Shown here piece by piece: positions 1 through 8,100 of a DNA stretch of 43,990 nucleotides. The stretch comes from Acidobacteriota bacterium (GTDB lineage: Bacteria > Acidobacteriota > Terriglobia > Terriglobales > Acidobacteriaceae): the NCBI GenBank assembly GCA_013289795.1, contig JABCZH010000021.1:1-43990 (forward strand), in the 5' to 3' direction. The notes under the pieces are model-generated. The model made no database searches and was not told where the DNA came from. It saw only the letters and a program-made list of their open reading frames with translations. A program made the position numbers and the translations under genes. Positions within the stretch are counted from its first letter, which is position 1, and each line of letters begins with the position of its first letter.

Positions 1-1
1 C

Positions 2-358
2 GGAAAGCTTTTGGGAACGTTCAATGTGGGCGTGAGCCCACTGGGGATAGCGTTCGACGGCGCCCACATCTGGGTGGCAAACCGTGGCGACGGCACGGTG
101 ACAAAGTTGCGTGCCAGCGACGGTGTGGTTCTGGGCACCTTCACGGTGCCGGTCGAGCCATACGGGGTGGCGTTCGACGGTGAAAACATCTGGGTGACTG
201 GGGCGTTGGCTGTGACCGAACTGAAAGCGAGCAATGGGAATGTCCTTGGTCAGTTTTATTGTGTCCAGTGTGTGAGCAACGCGTCGACGGGCGTCGCGTT
301 CGACGGGGCCAACATTTGGGTTTCGTGGTTGAATGCCAACATGATCGGGAAGCTGTGA
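2..358 (+). CDS. Partial beta-propeller (NHL/YVTN/SMP-30-like) protein, C-terminal end
   Basis: The reading frame is open from the left edge, so only the last 118 residues of a longer protein are present; the true start lies outside the window. It contains three copies of a blade motif G(V/I)AFDGxxIWV, each followed by a linker of the type VTKLRASDG, as in repeat beta-propellers related to virginiamycin B lyase and YVTN/NHL proteins. Such proteins are normally secreted and bind ligands or cell-wall material; no catalytic residue can be assigned to this fragment. The stop is TGA at 356-358. The next gene is on the other strand, so the two genes converge. Confidence 0.75.
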   Translation, partial: GKLLGTFNVGVSPLGIAFDGAHIWVANRGDGTVTKLRASDGVVLGTFTVPVEPYGVAFDGENIWVTGALAVTELKASNGNVLGQFYCVQCVSNASTGVAFDGANIWVSWLNANMIGKL

Positions 359-440
359 CACCGAACAGATGCTCGAAAGGTCGGCTTCGGTGATTGCGCA
401 AGGGAGGCGATATGCGAAAGAGTTTTGTGAGGGCTTTTTA

Positions 441-1514
441 CTACTTCTCCTCATCCACTCGCAAACGCGGACTACGTTCCACTTCGCCCAGTGACTGATC
501 CAGCGACCGTTGCCAATTCTTCAATTTCATTGCCACTTCCTGCATATAAGCCGCAGCCTCCGCCGGACTTAAAATCTCTTCCCGATCCCGCTTCTTAATC
601 GGCGGCCCAGACACCGGATGCGTGGGCGCCACCACTGGCACTGGAACCGGCTCTGGCTCGGGTTCCACTTCCACTACTGCGCGGGTTCGCTCCTTACGTG
701 TTGTCAGTTTGGAAATGTCGAGGTCCGAGATCACCTCTTTGACAATATCCAGGTCGACCATCTTCTTTTGCAGTCCGTACGCCAGCGAAAGCGCATTGAA
801 GCAAAAGTTGTTCACGTTCCGGGGAATGCCTTCGGTGAAATCAGACAGCGCGTCGTAGGCATCGGGCGTGAATACCGGTTCGCCCTCATATCCTGCAATT
901 TTCATCCGGTGCTCAATGTAACTCTTGATCTCCCATGCCGGCAGCGGCTCGAGGCCGTGCAGAATCGAAACGCGCTGCCGCAACTGCGCCAGGCCCGGAC
1001 TCGCCAGCTTGTCGGCCAACTCCGGCTGTCCCGCCAGAATGATGTGCATGAGCTTGGCCCTCGGAGTCTCGAAGTCCGAGAGCAACCGCACCGTTTCCAG
1101 TACCGATGCATCCAGGTTCTGCGCTTCGTCAATCACCACGATCAGCCGGTTCCCCGCTCGCGCCTCATGCAAAAGACGCCGGTTAAATTCTTCATGCAGC
1201 CGCACGAAATCCTGAGACTCGCCTTCATAGCCCAATTCCGCCAGCAGGTAGCGCATGAACTCGCGGGAGTTGCATTGCGTTTGAAATAGAAATGCGGTAC
1301 GCGCCGTGGTACGAAACTTCTCCAGCAGATGAAACAGAATCGTGGTCTTGCCCATCCCCGGTTTGGCGATCAGCCCGAGAAACCCTCGGTTGGCTTCAAT
1401 GCCGTAGTACAGCGAAGAAAATGCTTCTCGGTGGGCGGCGCTCAAATACAGGAATCGCGGATCCGGGGTGACTCCGAATGGCTGCTCCCGTAATCCGAAG
1501 AAATTCAAATACAT
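441..1514 (-). CDS. ExeA/GspA-type AAA ATPase
   Basis: A 357-residue P-loop ATPase of the ExeA (general secretion pathway A) family. It opens with MYLNFFGLREQPF, the characteristic start of this family. Walker A is AKPGMGKTT (about 50-58), Walker B is LIVVIDEAQ (124-132), sensor 1 lies in IILAGQPEL (158-166), and the sensor 2/arginine region is PRNVNN (231-236). After the AAA module comes a Glu/Pro/Val-rich linker (about 281-305) and a charged C-terminal helix. The ATG at 1512-1514 is preceded by an AGGAG-like ribosome site. Relatives power type II secretion or exopolysaccharide/exosortase export; no exosortase is visible here, so the partner is unknown. The C-terminal peptidoglycan-binding domain of full ExeA proteins is absent. 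Confidence 0.85.
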   Translation of the reverse strand: MYLNFFGLREQPFGVTPDPRFLYLSAAHREAFSSLYYGIEANRGFLGLIAKPGMGKTTILFHLLEKFRTTARTAFLFQTQCNSREFMRYLLAELGYEGESQDFVRLHEEFNRRLLHEARAGNRLIVVIDEAQNLDASVLETVRLLSDFETPRAKLMHIILAGQPELADKLASPGLAQLRQRVSILHGLEPLPAWEIKSYIEHRMKIAGYEGEPVFTPDAYDALSDFTEGIPRNVNNFCFNALSLAYGLQKKMVDLDIVKEVISDLDISKLTTRKERTRAVVEVEPEPEPVPVPVVAPTHPVSGPPIKKRDREEILSPAEAAAYMQEVAMKLKNWQRSLDQSLGEVERSPRLRVDEEK

Positions 1515-1880
1515 TCCTGCTCCTGTGTCGTCCTGGTCTCCAACCGCAAACCGTCCCCGCCCCTACCGACCCCTTACCCCACAGATTAGGCTGTCAGAGC
1601 CCCGGTCAGGGTCCTTCCCCTTACACTTTGCTCCGAAACCAAGCTCTTGGCGAGTGGATGAAAGTAATAGGGTCTAGCATCTGATGTCCAATCCCGCTCG
1701 CTGAATCCGCAGCCGACTGTTGTCATCTGATTCTACGGAATTTACTGTACCCGCGCCAATCTGACTTTGGACGCGCCAAAGCACCCGGAGCCACAGGACT
1801 CCTTGTCATTGACCGCGTTCCGCCGTAAAATTCTTGTTAGTTTGTGACCCTGCCCCCCGGGCCCACCGAACACCAAGACC
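1515..1880. other. Intergenic region between divergent ATPase and regulator genes
   Basis: A 366-base gap between two divergently transcribed genes. It contains the promoter noted at 1803-1831 for the rightward regulator gene. No further gene, hairpin or repeat stands out; the left half is C-rich spacer. Confidence 0.6.
1803..1831 (+). promoter_or_regulatory. Sigma70-type promoter of the LuxR-family gene
   Basis: TTGTCA (1803-1808) is followed by exactly 17 bases and TAAAAT (1826-1831), five of six matches to both consensus hexamers. The predicted transcript would begin near 1838, about 43 bases before the TTG start of the regulator. Confidence 0.6.
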
Positions 1881-2633
1881 TTGATCCCTGTTCCCAATTC
1901 CGAGCCTAGAATCAAAGTGCTGGTCGCCGACAGCATCGCTATGAGCTGCCACCTGCTCGCCGATGCCCTGGAGCGCAGCGAATACATCCATGCCGTCGCC
2001 GCCTCCACTCCCAAGGAAGTTCTCCAACTGCTCGAAAAGGAACGATTTGAAGTGGTTTTGATCGGAGTTGGGATCTCCGAAGATCCGGTCGAGAGCATGC
2101 AGTTTGTCCGCCAGCTCCAGAGCAGTCATCCCCAACTCGGCATCGTGGTTTTGCTCGATGCCCTCGATCGCACTCTGGTAGTGGAGGCATTTCGTTCCGG
2201 CGCCCGCGGCGTCTTCACCCGGTCTGACACTTTCGAAGCTCTCTGCAAGTGTATTCGCTGCGTCAAGGAAGGCCAGGTTTGGGTCAGTTCCGTCGGACTT
2301 CACTACGTGCTCGAGGCCCTCGTCGAGCATGGCCCCGCCGTGTCGCGACTGCCCGGGTCCCGTCCTTTGAGCAAACGCGAAGAGCAAATCACCGTTCTGG
2401 TCGCCGAAGGATACAGCAATCGCGAGATCTCCGAGCGGCTCGCGCTCAGTGAACATACCATCAAGAATTACTTGTTCCGGGTCTTTGAGAAACTCGGGGT
2501 TTCCACCCGCGTTGGACTCACGCTTTACGCCCTCAAACAGGCCCGCACTCCCCGCAGCAAAGCTCAATCCATCAAACGCCCACCGCTGCCGGAATCGCGC
2601 GTCCTGCAAAAAAACTCAAATTGGTCCAGCTGA
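1881..2633 (+). CDS. LuxR/NarL-family response regulator with degenerate receiver
   Basis: A 250-residue protein with an N-terminal CheY-like receiver (about 10-125) and a C-terminal GerE/LuxR helix-turn-helix (about 165-222: PLSKREEQITVLVAEGYSN, then EISERLALSEHTIKNYLF). The receiver has lost its switch residues: the beta1 acidic pair reads VADS, the phosphoacceptor position in FEVVLIGVGISEDP is Gly rather than Asp, and the conserved Lys of the K-D motif reads TRSD. It is therefore probably controlled by something other than phosphorylation. The frame opens only after a stop at 1845, and TTG at 1881 is the only reasonable start; no strong ribosome site is seen. No sensor kinase lies adjacent, so it looks like an orphan regulator. 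Confidence 0.85.
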   Translation: MIPVPNSEPRIKVLVADSIAMSCHLLADALERSEYIHAVAASTPKEVLQLLEKERFEVVLIGVGISEDPVESMQFVRQLQSSHPQLGIVVLLDALDRTLVVEAFRSGARGVFTRSDTFEALCKCIRCVKEGQVWVSSVGLHYVLEALVEHGPAVSRLPGSRPLSKREEQITVLVAEGYSNREISERLALSEHTIKNYLFRVFEKLGVSTRVGLTLYALKQARTPRSKAQSIKRPPLPESRVLQKNSNWSS

Positions 2634-2715
2634 CCACTCACACTCAAAGGGGTAGTAAAAAGGGATAGCTAAGCGGTTAAGGTTTCCTCTGTGGTGAATG
2701 TTGTTCCCGCAATCC

Positions 2716-4083
2716 TCACGGCAGCCGGAACACCACCGTGATCTGCGTCTGGAAATCTTCACTCTGGCCGTCGCGCGCCAACGGTTTGAACCGCCACTGC
2801 CGCACCGCAGCCGATGCCGCCGCCGCCAACTCCGGATCGCCGCGAATCGCGCCGAATTTCTCTACCGCGCCATCCCTCCCCACTAGCGCATCCAGCACCA
2901 CTGCCCCTTGCACGCGTCCTGCTCTCGCATGCTCGGGATATTCCGGCTCTACCCGCTGCGTCACCCATCCAGCCGCCACCTCGGGCGGAATCCGCACTGG
3001 TCCCGCAGTTTGAACCTTGCTGGTGTCCACTGCCGGCTGCACCGATGCTGCCGCCGTCGTCGAATCTCGCGGCTGCGTCTCCCGGGTCGGCGGCGTCTGC
3101 GGGAAAACAATTCTCCCGTTCTGATAGACGACCAGCCCGCTCCCCGCCCCTGCTCTGGAACTTGTCGCGGTCGCCGGGAGGGTGACTGCTGGGCTCACCG
3201 CCGTCTCCGCTCTCGCCGCCGCGGCATTTGCCTGCAACCCCACATTACCTTGTCGCACAGCGTTGCCTCTCGATCCCCGGCCGCCGCGGCCCACCATCCA
3301 GCCCAGAGTCACCGCCAGCACCACCACCGCCACCATTAAGGCGCCCGTCCACAAGTCCGCCGTCGCCTGCCCTTCCCCAGCCAGTGTGGCTCCGCCTTGT
3401 CCCCCGCCAGCTTCTACCAGGTCAGGCTCCCCTGAGAACTCCGGCGTTCCAGGCGCAACCTCGCCAGGCAATGCCGCCTGATCTTCCTGCGAAGCTCTTC
3501 GCGCCAACTCGATGTTCTCCACAATGCTTCGTGAGAGCATTTGCAGAGTCCGTACCTCGCGCTCGCCGAACGCCGCTGCTTTCGCCGAAAAAATCTCCAG
3601 CACCCCCAGCAATTCTCCTGCCTGCCTCACCGGAACCGCCACGATCGACCGTACTCCGAGCCTGCGGCACAGCTCTGCATCCACCCGCGCATCGCTCTCG
3701 CTATCGTCGCAGCGCTGCCAGTTCCCGGTCTGCACACACGCCGCCGACAAACCTGTGTCGCCGCTCAACCGCGCTCCCAACTCAGGGGCGCCGTCTCCCG
3801 TCGTGGCCCGGCACACCATCTCCCCATCTCGCATCATTGCGATCGCGGCCGCGTTCGCGCGTGTCGCCTCTCGCGTCACTTCCGCAATCTCATTAAGCAC
3901 CAGGTCCAGCGCCAGATCAGCGGAGACTGCTCCTCCCCCGTGCGCGTTCAGAATGCTTTGCCATCGCACCAGTTGCGAGACCGCTTCCGGGTCCAACCGC
4001 CCGTCGCTCTCCCTCGCAGTCGGCGCACTTCTCGCTTTGTCAGGGTCAAAAGACTCAGGCCGGAAAATCGGGCTGTGGGCCAT
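2716..4083 (-). CDS. GAF domain - transmembrane - TonB C-terminal domain protein
   Basis: A 455-residue three-part protein. A cytoplasmic GAF domain covers about 45-197 (GVRSIVAVPVRQAGELLGVL is the typical core). One transmembrane helix lies at about 248-266 (MVAVVVLAVTLGWMVG). An Ala/Thr-rich periplasmic linker leads to a TonB C-terminal domain at about 366-454 (VEPEYPEHARAGRVQGAVVL, ending AAVRQWRFKP). TonB_C normally contacts outer-membrane receptors; here it is joined to a sensory domain, suggesting signalling or envelope energisation rather than classical TonB work. The ATG lies at 4081-4083. No ExbB/ExbD genes are nearby. The arrangement is, from memory, common in Acidobacteria. The linker is unusually GC-rich. 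Confidence 0.8.
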   Translation of the reverse strand: MAHSPIFRPESFDPDKARSAPTARESDGRLDPEAVSQLVRWQSILNAHGGGAVSADLALDLVLNEIAEVTREATRANAAAIAMMRDGEMVCRATTGDGAPELGARLSGDTGLSAACVQTGNWQRCDDSESDARVDAELCRRLGVRSIVAVPVRQAGELLGVLEIFSAKAAAFGEREVRTLQMLSRSIVENIELARRASQEDQAALPGEVAPGTPEFSGEPDLVEAGGGQGGATLAGEGQATADLWTGALMVAVVVLAVTLGWMVGRGGRGSRGNAVRQGNVGLQANAAAARAETAVSPAVTLPATATSSRAGAGSGLVVYQNGRIVFPQTPPTRETQPRDSTTAAASVQPAVDTSKVQTAGPVRIPPEVAAGWVTQRVEPEYPEHARAGRVQGAVVLDALVGRDGAVEKFGAIRGDPELAAAASAAVRQWRFKPLARDGQSEDFQTQITVVFRLP

Positions 4084-4281
4084 GGCGCAACACCATCCTG
4101 ACCCGGAGGCACGAACCCCCGGGTCAAACCGAATGACCGGAGTCTCCCGCGAAACCTTCCCCTTGTCAACCGTAAAAGACCAGCCCGGTCAGAGCCTGCC
4201 TGAGAAGTCCCATTTGGGGTTTGCCCCGCCCTGGGCGGATTCCCTCTGCGGCCCCTGTTTCTCAGGTAAAATCCAGAAAGC

Positions 4282-5229
4282 ATGACCCCACCGCGCGCCC
4301 TGGTCACTGGAGGAGCTGGCTTCCTCGGCTCTCATCTCTGTGATGCGCTGCTCGCCGAAGGCTACTCGGTCATCGTCGTCGATAACCTGCTCACTGGACG
4401 CGCCTCGAATCTCCATCACTTGCGCAACGACCCCCGCTTCGAGTTTCGCCAACTCGACATCAACCTTCCCTTCGATTGCGGAAAAGTCGACTACGTCTTC
4501 CACTTCGCCTGCCCCGCCAGTCCCGTCGATTACATGAAACACGGCATCGAGACTCTAAAAGTCGGATCGCTCGGCACTCTGCACGCTCTCGAAGTAGCCC
4601 GCAAATACGGAGCCCGGTATCTGATCTCTTCGACTTCCGAATGCTATGGTGATCCCCTAGAAAATCCGCAGAAGGAGACTTACTGGGGAAACGTGAATCC
4701 CATCGGCCCGCGCTCGGTGTACGACGAAGCCAAGCGTTTCAGCGAAGCTCTCACCATGGCGTACCACCGCTATCACCGGGTGGACACTCGCATCGTGCGC
4801 ATATTCAATACCTACGGCCCGCGCATGCAACTCAACGACGGCCGCGTCGTCCCCAATTTCATGAAGCAGGCTCTTCGCGGCGAGGACCTCACCGTTTACG
4901 GCGACGGCAGCCAGACCCGCAGCTTCTGCTACGTCAGTGACGAAGTCGACGGCTTTATCCGGCTTTCCAAGTCCACCGAGCATTTGCCCGTAAACATCGG
5001 CAACCCCACCGAATTTACCATTCTGGAATGCGCCAAACGGGTGCTGGCCGTGACCGGCTCCAAGAGCGCCATCCGCTACCAACCGCTCCCCCAGGACGAT
5101 CCCAAACAACGTTGTCCAGACATCACCAAGGCAAGAACCCTGCTGGGATGGGAACCCAAAATCGATCTCGAAACCGGCCTCCGCATGTCCCTCGAATATT
5201 TCCGCCAGGCGTCTTCCGAACTCGCCTAG
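4282..5229 (+). CDS. UDP-glucuronate decarboxylase (UDP-xylose synthase), SDR family
   Basis: A 315-residue extended short-chain dehydrogenase. The NAD-binding loop is [10 protein letters not shown] (9-18). The catalytic region is [10 protein letters not shown] with Glu120, and the Tyr-x-x-x-Lys pair is Y147/K151 in SVYDEAKR. The stretch [19 protein letters not shown] and the block [19 protein letters not shown] are hallmarks of UXS enzymes, which oxidise and decarboxylate UDP-glucuronate to UDP-xylose in the cytoplasm. UDP-xylose feeds cell-surface polysaccharide synthesis. Length is normal for bacterial UXS. The gene stands alone, with start ATG at 4282 about 200 bases from the divergent GAF gene. 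Confidence 0.9.
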   Translation: MTPPRALVTGGAGFLGSHLCDALLAEGYSVIVVDNLLTGRASNLHHLRNDPRFEFRQLDINLPFDCGKVDYVFHFACPASPVDYMKHGIETLKVGSLGTLHALEVARKYGARYLISSTSECYGDPLENPQKETYWGNVNPIGPRSVYDEAKRFSEALTMAYHRYHRVDTRIVRIFNTYGPRMQLNDGRVVPNFMKQALRGEDLTVYGDGSQTRSFCYVSDEVDGFIRLSKSTEHLPVNIGNPTEFTILECAKRVLAVTGSKSAIRYQPLPQDDPKQRCPDITKARTLLGWEPKIDLETGLRMSLEYFRQASSELA

Positions 5230-5671
5230 GATCGCGATGGGGCCGAATTACTAGAAACTAGAAACCAGAAACCCGGGGAAACACTGCACACCGATCCCCC
5301 ACCCCCTCAGCACACTCCGGGCCGTACTCACGTGACTCCCCATTACCTCGGTCACGAGACGCCACCGGCGCCACCCTCCGGACCTCGCCGGCCAAACCCG
5401 TCCGAGCCTCGATCCCCCACTAAAAGGCCATGTTTCTGAACGGATTCGCTTTCTTCTTCCTGCCAAAGTGACCAGAGTTACACCCTCAAATTACCTTACT
5501 TAAGGCCAACACCCTTGCTGTTCCTTCGATACCTTGGCGCTCCTCCGCCCTCTACTTACGATGGAGTTCGTTGGGTTAGTCGGCGGGTCCGCTCGTGGAC
5601 CTGTCCTCCTCTGCGCAAAGAACATTGCGTTCGGCTTTAACTCGCACAGCTCGAGGTGGAAGAAGGGTCAC
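5230..5671. other. Intergenic region upstream of the minor-pilin operon
   Basis: A 442-base gap. It begins with a heptamer tandem repeat (listed separately) and continues with C-rich sequence without a convincing gene. The frame of the first pilin is open back to 5534, but the upstream residues do not resemble a prepilin leader, so I treat them as untranslated. A possible sigma54 element was examined and rejected. Confidence 0.5.
5251..5274. repeat. Heptamer tandem repeat (CTAGAAA type)
   Basis: Three 7-bp units, two CTAGAAA and one CCAGAAA, followed by a decayed fourth. It is one of at least six heptamer loci in the spacers of this window. Confidence 0.75.
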
Positions 5672-6271
5672 ATGTTGCAACGCAGAATGCGCGGCTTCTC
5701 GCTGTTGGAAATGATGGCAGTCATCGCCATCGGACTCGTCGTCGCCGTCATGGCGATGGTAACCCTGCAGCCCACGCTGAAATACACTCGCGAGACCAAC
5801 GCCTACAACATCACCCTGATGGCGATGCGCCAGGCTCGAGACATTTCCGTTGCCCAGCGCCAGATCTACTTCGTGACCTTCACCCACAACGCCGTTCCCC
5901 CAGACCAGATCACGGTTACTCAGGGCGCCACCGGTACCGTCGTCAGCACTTTTACCATCCCCAATGACGTGGCGTTTCAGGTGCAAGCCGGACTTCCCGG
6001 AGCCGGCAAGACTCCTGACAATTTCGGCGGCGGCGCGCTCGCCATCGATTTCGATCAAGGCGTCGCGGCGGGAGCGAAAAACGTCGTCTATTTCTACCCC
6101 GATGGCACCGCCGAGGATGTTGCCGGCAACCTCAACAATGGCATCATCTACATCGCCCGCAGCAACGATCTCTACAGTTCACACGCCATCACCCTTTGGG
6201 GGGCTACCGGACGTCTGCGCGGATGGCGTCTCTATAACACCGCGGGAACAAAGTATTGGAGGCAAATGTGA
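5672..6271 (+). CDS. Type IV pilus minor pilin, GspH/FimT-like
   Basis: A 199-residue prepilin. It starts MLQRRMRG and is cleaved and methylated at G|FSLLEMM, with Glu at mature position 5, followed by a hydrophobic helix (IAIGLVVAVMAMVTL). The rest is a beta-rich globular head, as in GspH/FimT pseudopilins that initiate or cap pilus fibres. The ATG at 5672 is preceded by GAAGGG and places the cleavage site eight residues in, so I prefer it to upstream in-frame starts. It is the first gene of a four-gene operon; its stop overlaps the start of the next gene. Confidence 0.85.
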   Translation: MLQRRMRGFSLLEMMAVIAIGLVVAVMAMVTLQPTLKYTRETNAYNITLMAMRQARDISVAQRQIYFVTFTHNAVPPDQITVTQGATGTVVSTFTIPNDVAFQVQAGLPGAGKTPDNFGGGALAIDFDQGVAAGAKNVVYFYPDGTAEDVAGNLNNGIIYIARSNDLYSSHAITLWGATGRLRGWRLYNTAGTKYWRQM

Positions 6272-6822
6272 TAGCCACTCGGCGGCAACAGGGATTCAGC
6301 CTGATTGAAGTCATGATTTCCATGGTGGTGATGACGGTTGGCCTGGTCAGCCTGCTCGGTGTCTTTGGGCTCGCCATGGCTTCCACTCAGACCTCGCAGC
6401 AGAATGGCATCTCCAAGCAATTGGCCAACGAGGCGCTGGAGGGTATCTTGACCGCCCGCGAAACCGCCAACGTCCCCTGGTCTGCCATTGCCAATACTGG
6501 CTCAGGTGGCATCTTCCTTTCCGGATTCCAAAACATCAATCTTCCCGGCGCCGATGGCATCATCGGTACCGCCGACGACGCTGCAGCCGGCCCTCAGGTT
6601 TTGAACATGCCCGGACCCGACGGCATCTTCGGCACTGCCGATGATGTGCAGTTGCCTTTGACCAACTATCAACGCCAGATCTTAATCGTGCCGGCGTTGG
6701 ACTCCCTTGGCAATCCCATCGCCACCCTGAACGTGGTCACCATTACCGTTCAATACAACAATCCCCAACTCAAAATTCCCCAGAACTATGTGCTGACAAC
6801 TTATGTTTCGCAATACCGCTAA
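6268..6822 (+). CDS. Type IV pilus minor pilin, PilV-like
   Basis: A 184-residue prepilin-type protein. The GTG at 6268 overlaps the previous stop (GTGA) and follows GGAGG at 6258-6262, which decides the start. The leader MIATRRQQG precedes the processing site G|FSLIEVMIS, then a long hydrophobic helix (about 12-32) and a head domain. Two similar segments DGIIGTADD and DGIFGTADD look like paired Asp-rich turns and may bind calcium; that is inference. PilV proteins belong to the minor-pilin priming complex in the inner membrane. Translation is very likely coupled to the upstream FimT-like gene. Confidence 0.85.
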   Translation: MIATRRQQGFSLIEVMISMVVMTVGLVSLLGVFGLAMASTQTSQQNGISKQLANEALEGILTARETANVPWSAIANTGSGGIFLSGFQNINLPGADGIIGTADDAAAGPQVLNMPGPDGIFGTADDVQLPLTNYQRQILIVPALDSLGNPIATLNVVTITVQYNNPQLKIPQNYVLTTYVSQYR

Positions 6823-6832
6823 AAGAGGATTT

Positions 6833-8038
6833 ATGGGACACCCATCGAAATCTCGCGCGCACGGCTTCACCTTTATCGAATTGATGGTCTCCATGGCTCT
6901 GGGCCTGCTCATCGTCGGTGCGGCCGTGAAGTTGTTTAGCCAGGGCGTGGATGCCACCTGGGTCGTCTCCCAACGTGCCGAAATGCAGCAGGACCTTCGC
7001 GCCGTCCAGAATATGCTGACCAAAGACATCAGCTTGGCCGGCGCTGGCCTCGCCGGCGGTCAAGGCATCTCGCTTCCTTCAGGCGGGCTGACTCCGATTT
7101 ACGGTTGTGACCAAACCGGCCTGGCTTCCGGCTGCCCGCCAAGGGGTGGCGTCAAGTATCCTTGTGCCTCGCTGGTTGGCGCCTGCATCCCCACACTCTA
7201 TGGACTCATCCCCGGATTTGCTCTGGGAATTACTCCTCCCGGTAGCCCCACCGTCAGCGATCTCATCACCGTCGCCTACAGCGACACCATTTTCGCGCTC
7301 AATTGCTACACCGTTACTTTCACCGCGCCCGGCAACTCGGTCACTCTCACCGCGCCGGCGAACCCCCCACCGGCGAGCTGCATCTTGCCCCCCGGTCTGG
7401 TCTTTCCGCAGAACGTGGACGATGCCGCGGTTGGGCTGCTGCCCGGCGATCTGATTTTCTTTCAAAACACCGCCAAAGGGCCGGCCATCGCTGAAGTCAC
7501 CAAGGTCACCGGGAACTCCCCCACCTGGACCGTTGCCTTTGCCAATGGTGATCCTTTGCAAATGAATCAGGCGGGCACCGCTAACGACTTGACCCAGATT
7601 TCGGGTTTCACTGCCGCCGGCGGCGCCAGTACCGTTGGCACCGTGGCCAACCGCATCTTCGTTATCACTTACTACCTCCAGGTTAATCCCGACCCCACCG
7701 GAGTCACCACCGGGACGCCCGTGCTCATGCGCCAGGTCAACGGCCGTACTGCCGTTCCGGCCGCGGAAAACATCATCAATACCCAATTCACTTATGACAC
7801 TTATGCCAGTGATGGCACCTTGCTCAATCAGTTGCCCGACGGCGGCGAGTCTCTCGGCGTCTCGCTCAATTTGATCCGCAAGATCAACATCGCCCATTTG
7901 ACGATCCGCAGCCAGCTCGACGGCTCTCGCAGCGCTTTGTTCGCCACCAATGGATTTCAGGGATATGACGTTCAGACTTCCATCAGTGCTCGCAACTTGA
8001 GTTACCAGAATCGCTACAGCTTTACTGCCGGCCCCTAA
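6833..8038 (+). CDS. Type IV pilus minor pilin, PilW-like
   Basis: A 401-residue prepilin. The ATG at 6833 follows AGAGGA with good spacing; an earlier in-frame ATG at 6803 lies inside the previous gene and is less likely. The leader MGHPSKSRAHG precedes G|FTFIELMVSMALGLLI, with Glu5 conserved. A large head contains several Cys and many Gly/Pro loops. The segment after the N-terminal helix (LRAVQNMLTKDISLAGAGL) is typical of PilW, where an amphipathic helix follows the pilin stalk. It sits 10 bases after the PilV-like stop, within the same operon. Confidence 0.85.
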   Translation: MGHPSKSRAHGFTFIELMVSMALGLLIVGAAVKLFSQGVDATWVVSQRAEMQQDLRAVQNMLTKDISLAGAGLAGGQGISLPSGGLTPIYGCDQTGLASGCPPRGGVKYPCASLVGACIPTLYGLIPGFALGITPPGSPTVSDLITVAYSDTIFALNCYTVTFTAPGNSVTLTAPANPPPASCILPPGLVFPQNVDDAAVGLLPGDLIFFQNTAKGPAIAEVTKVTGNSPTWTVAFANGDPLQMNQAGTANDLTQISGFTAAGGASTVGTVANRIFVITYYLQVNPDPTGVTTGTPVLMRQVNGRTAVPAAENIINTQFTYDTYASDGTLLNQLPDGGESLGVSLNLIRKINIAHLTIRSQLDGSRSALFATNGFQGYDVQTSISARNLSYQNRYSFTAGP

Positions 8039-8100
8039 GACACAGAGCGTGGGTTGGGCCGGATTTTAGTTCGCTAGCAACCACGACTGTGGAGAACGAT

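Noticed and set aside
5504-5518. Possible sigma54 promoter (GG ... GC) upstream of the pilin operon
   Set aside because: The spacing between GG and GC is 11 bases instead of 10, and the -24 element lacks the TGGCAC core.
7079-7897. Minus-strand open frame inside the PilW-like gene
   Set aside because: High GC at third positions keeps the antisense frame open; the sense frame has a clear prepilin leader, operon context and ribosome site.
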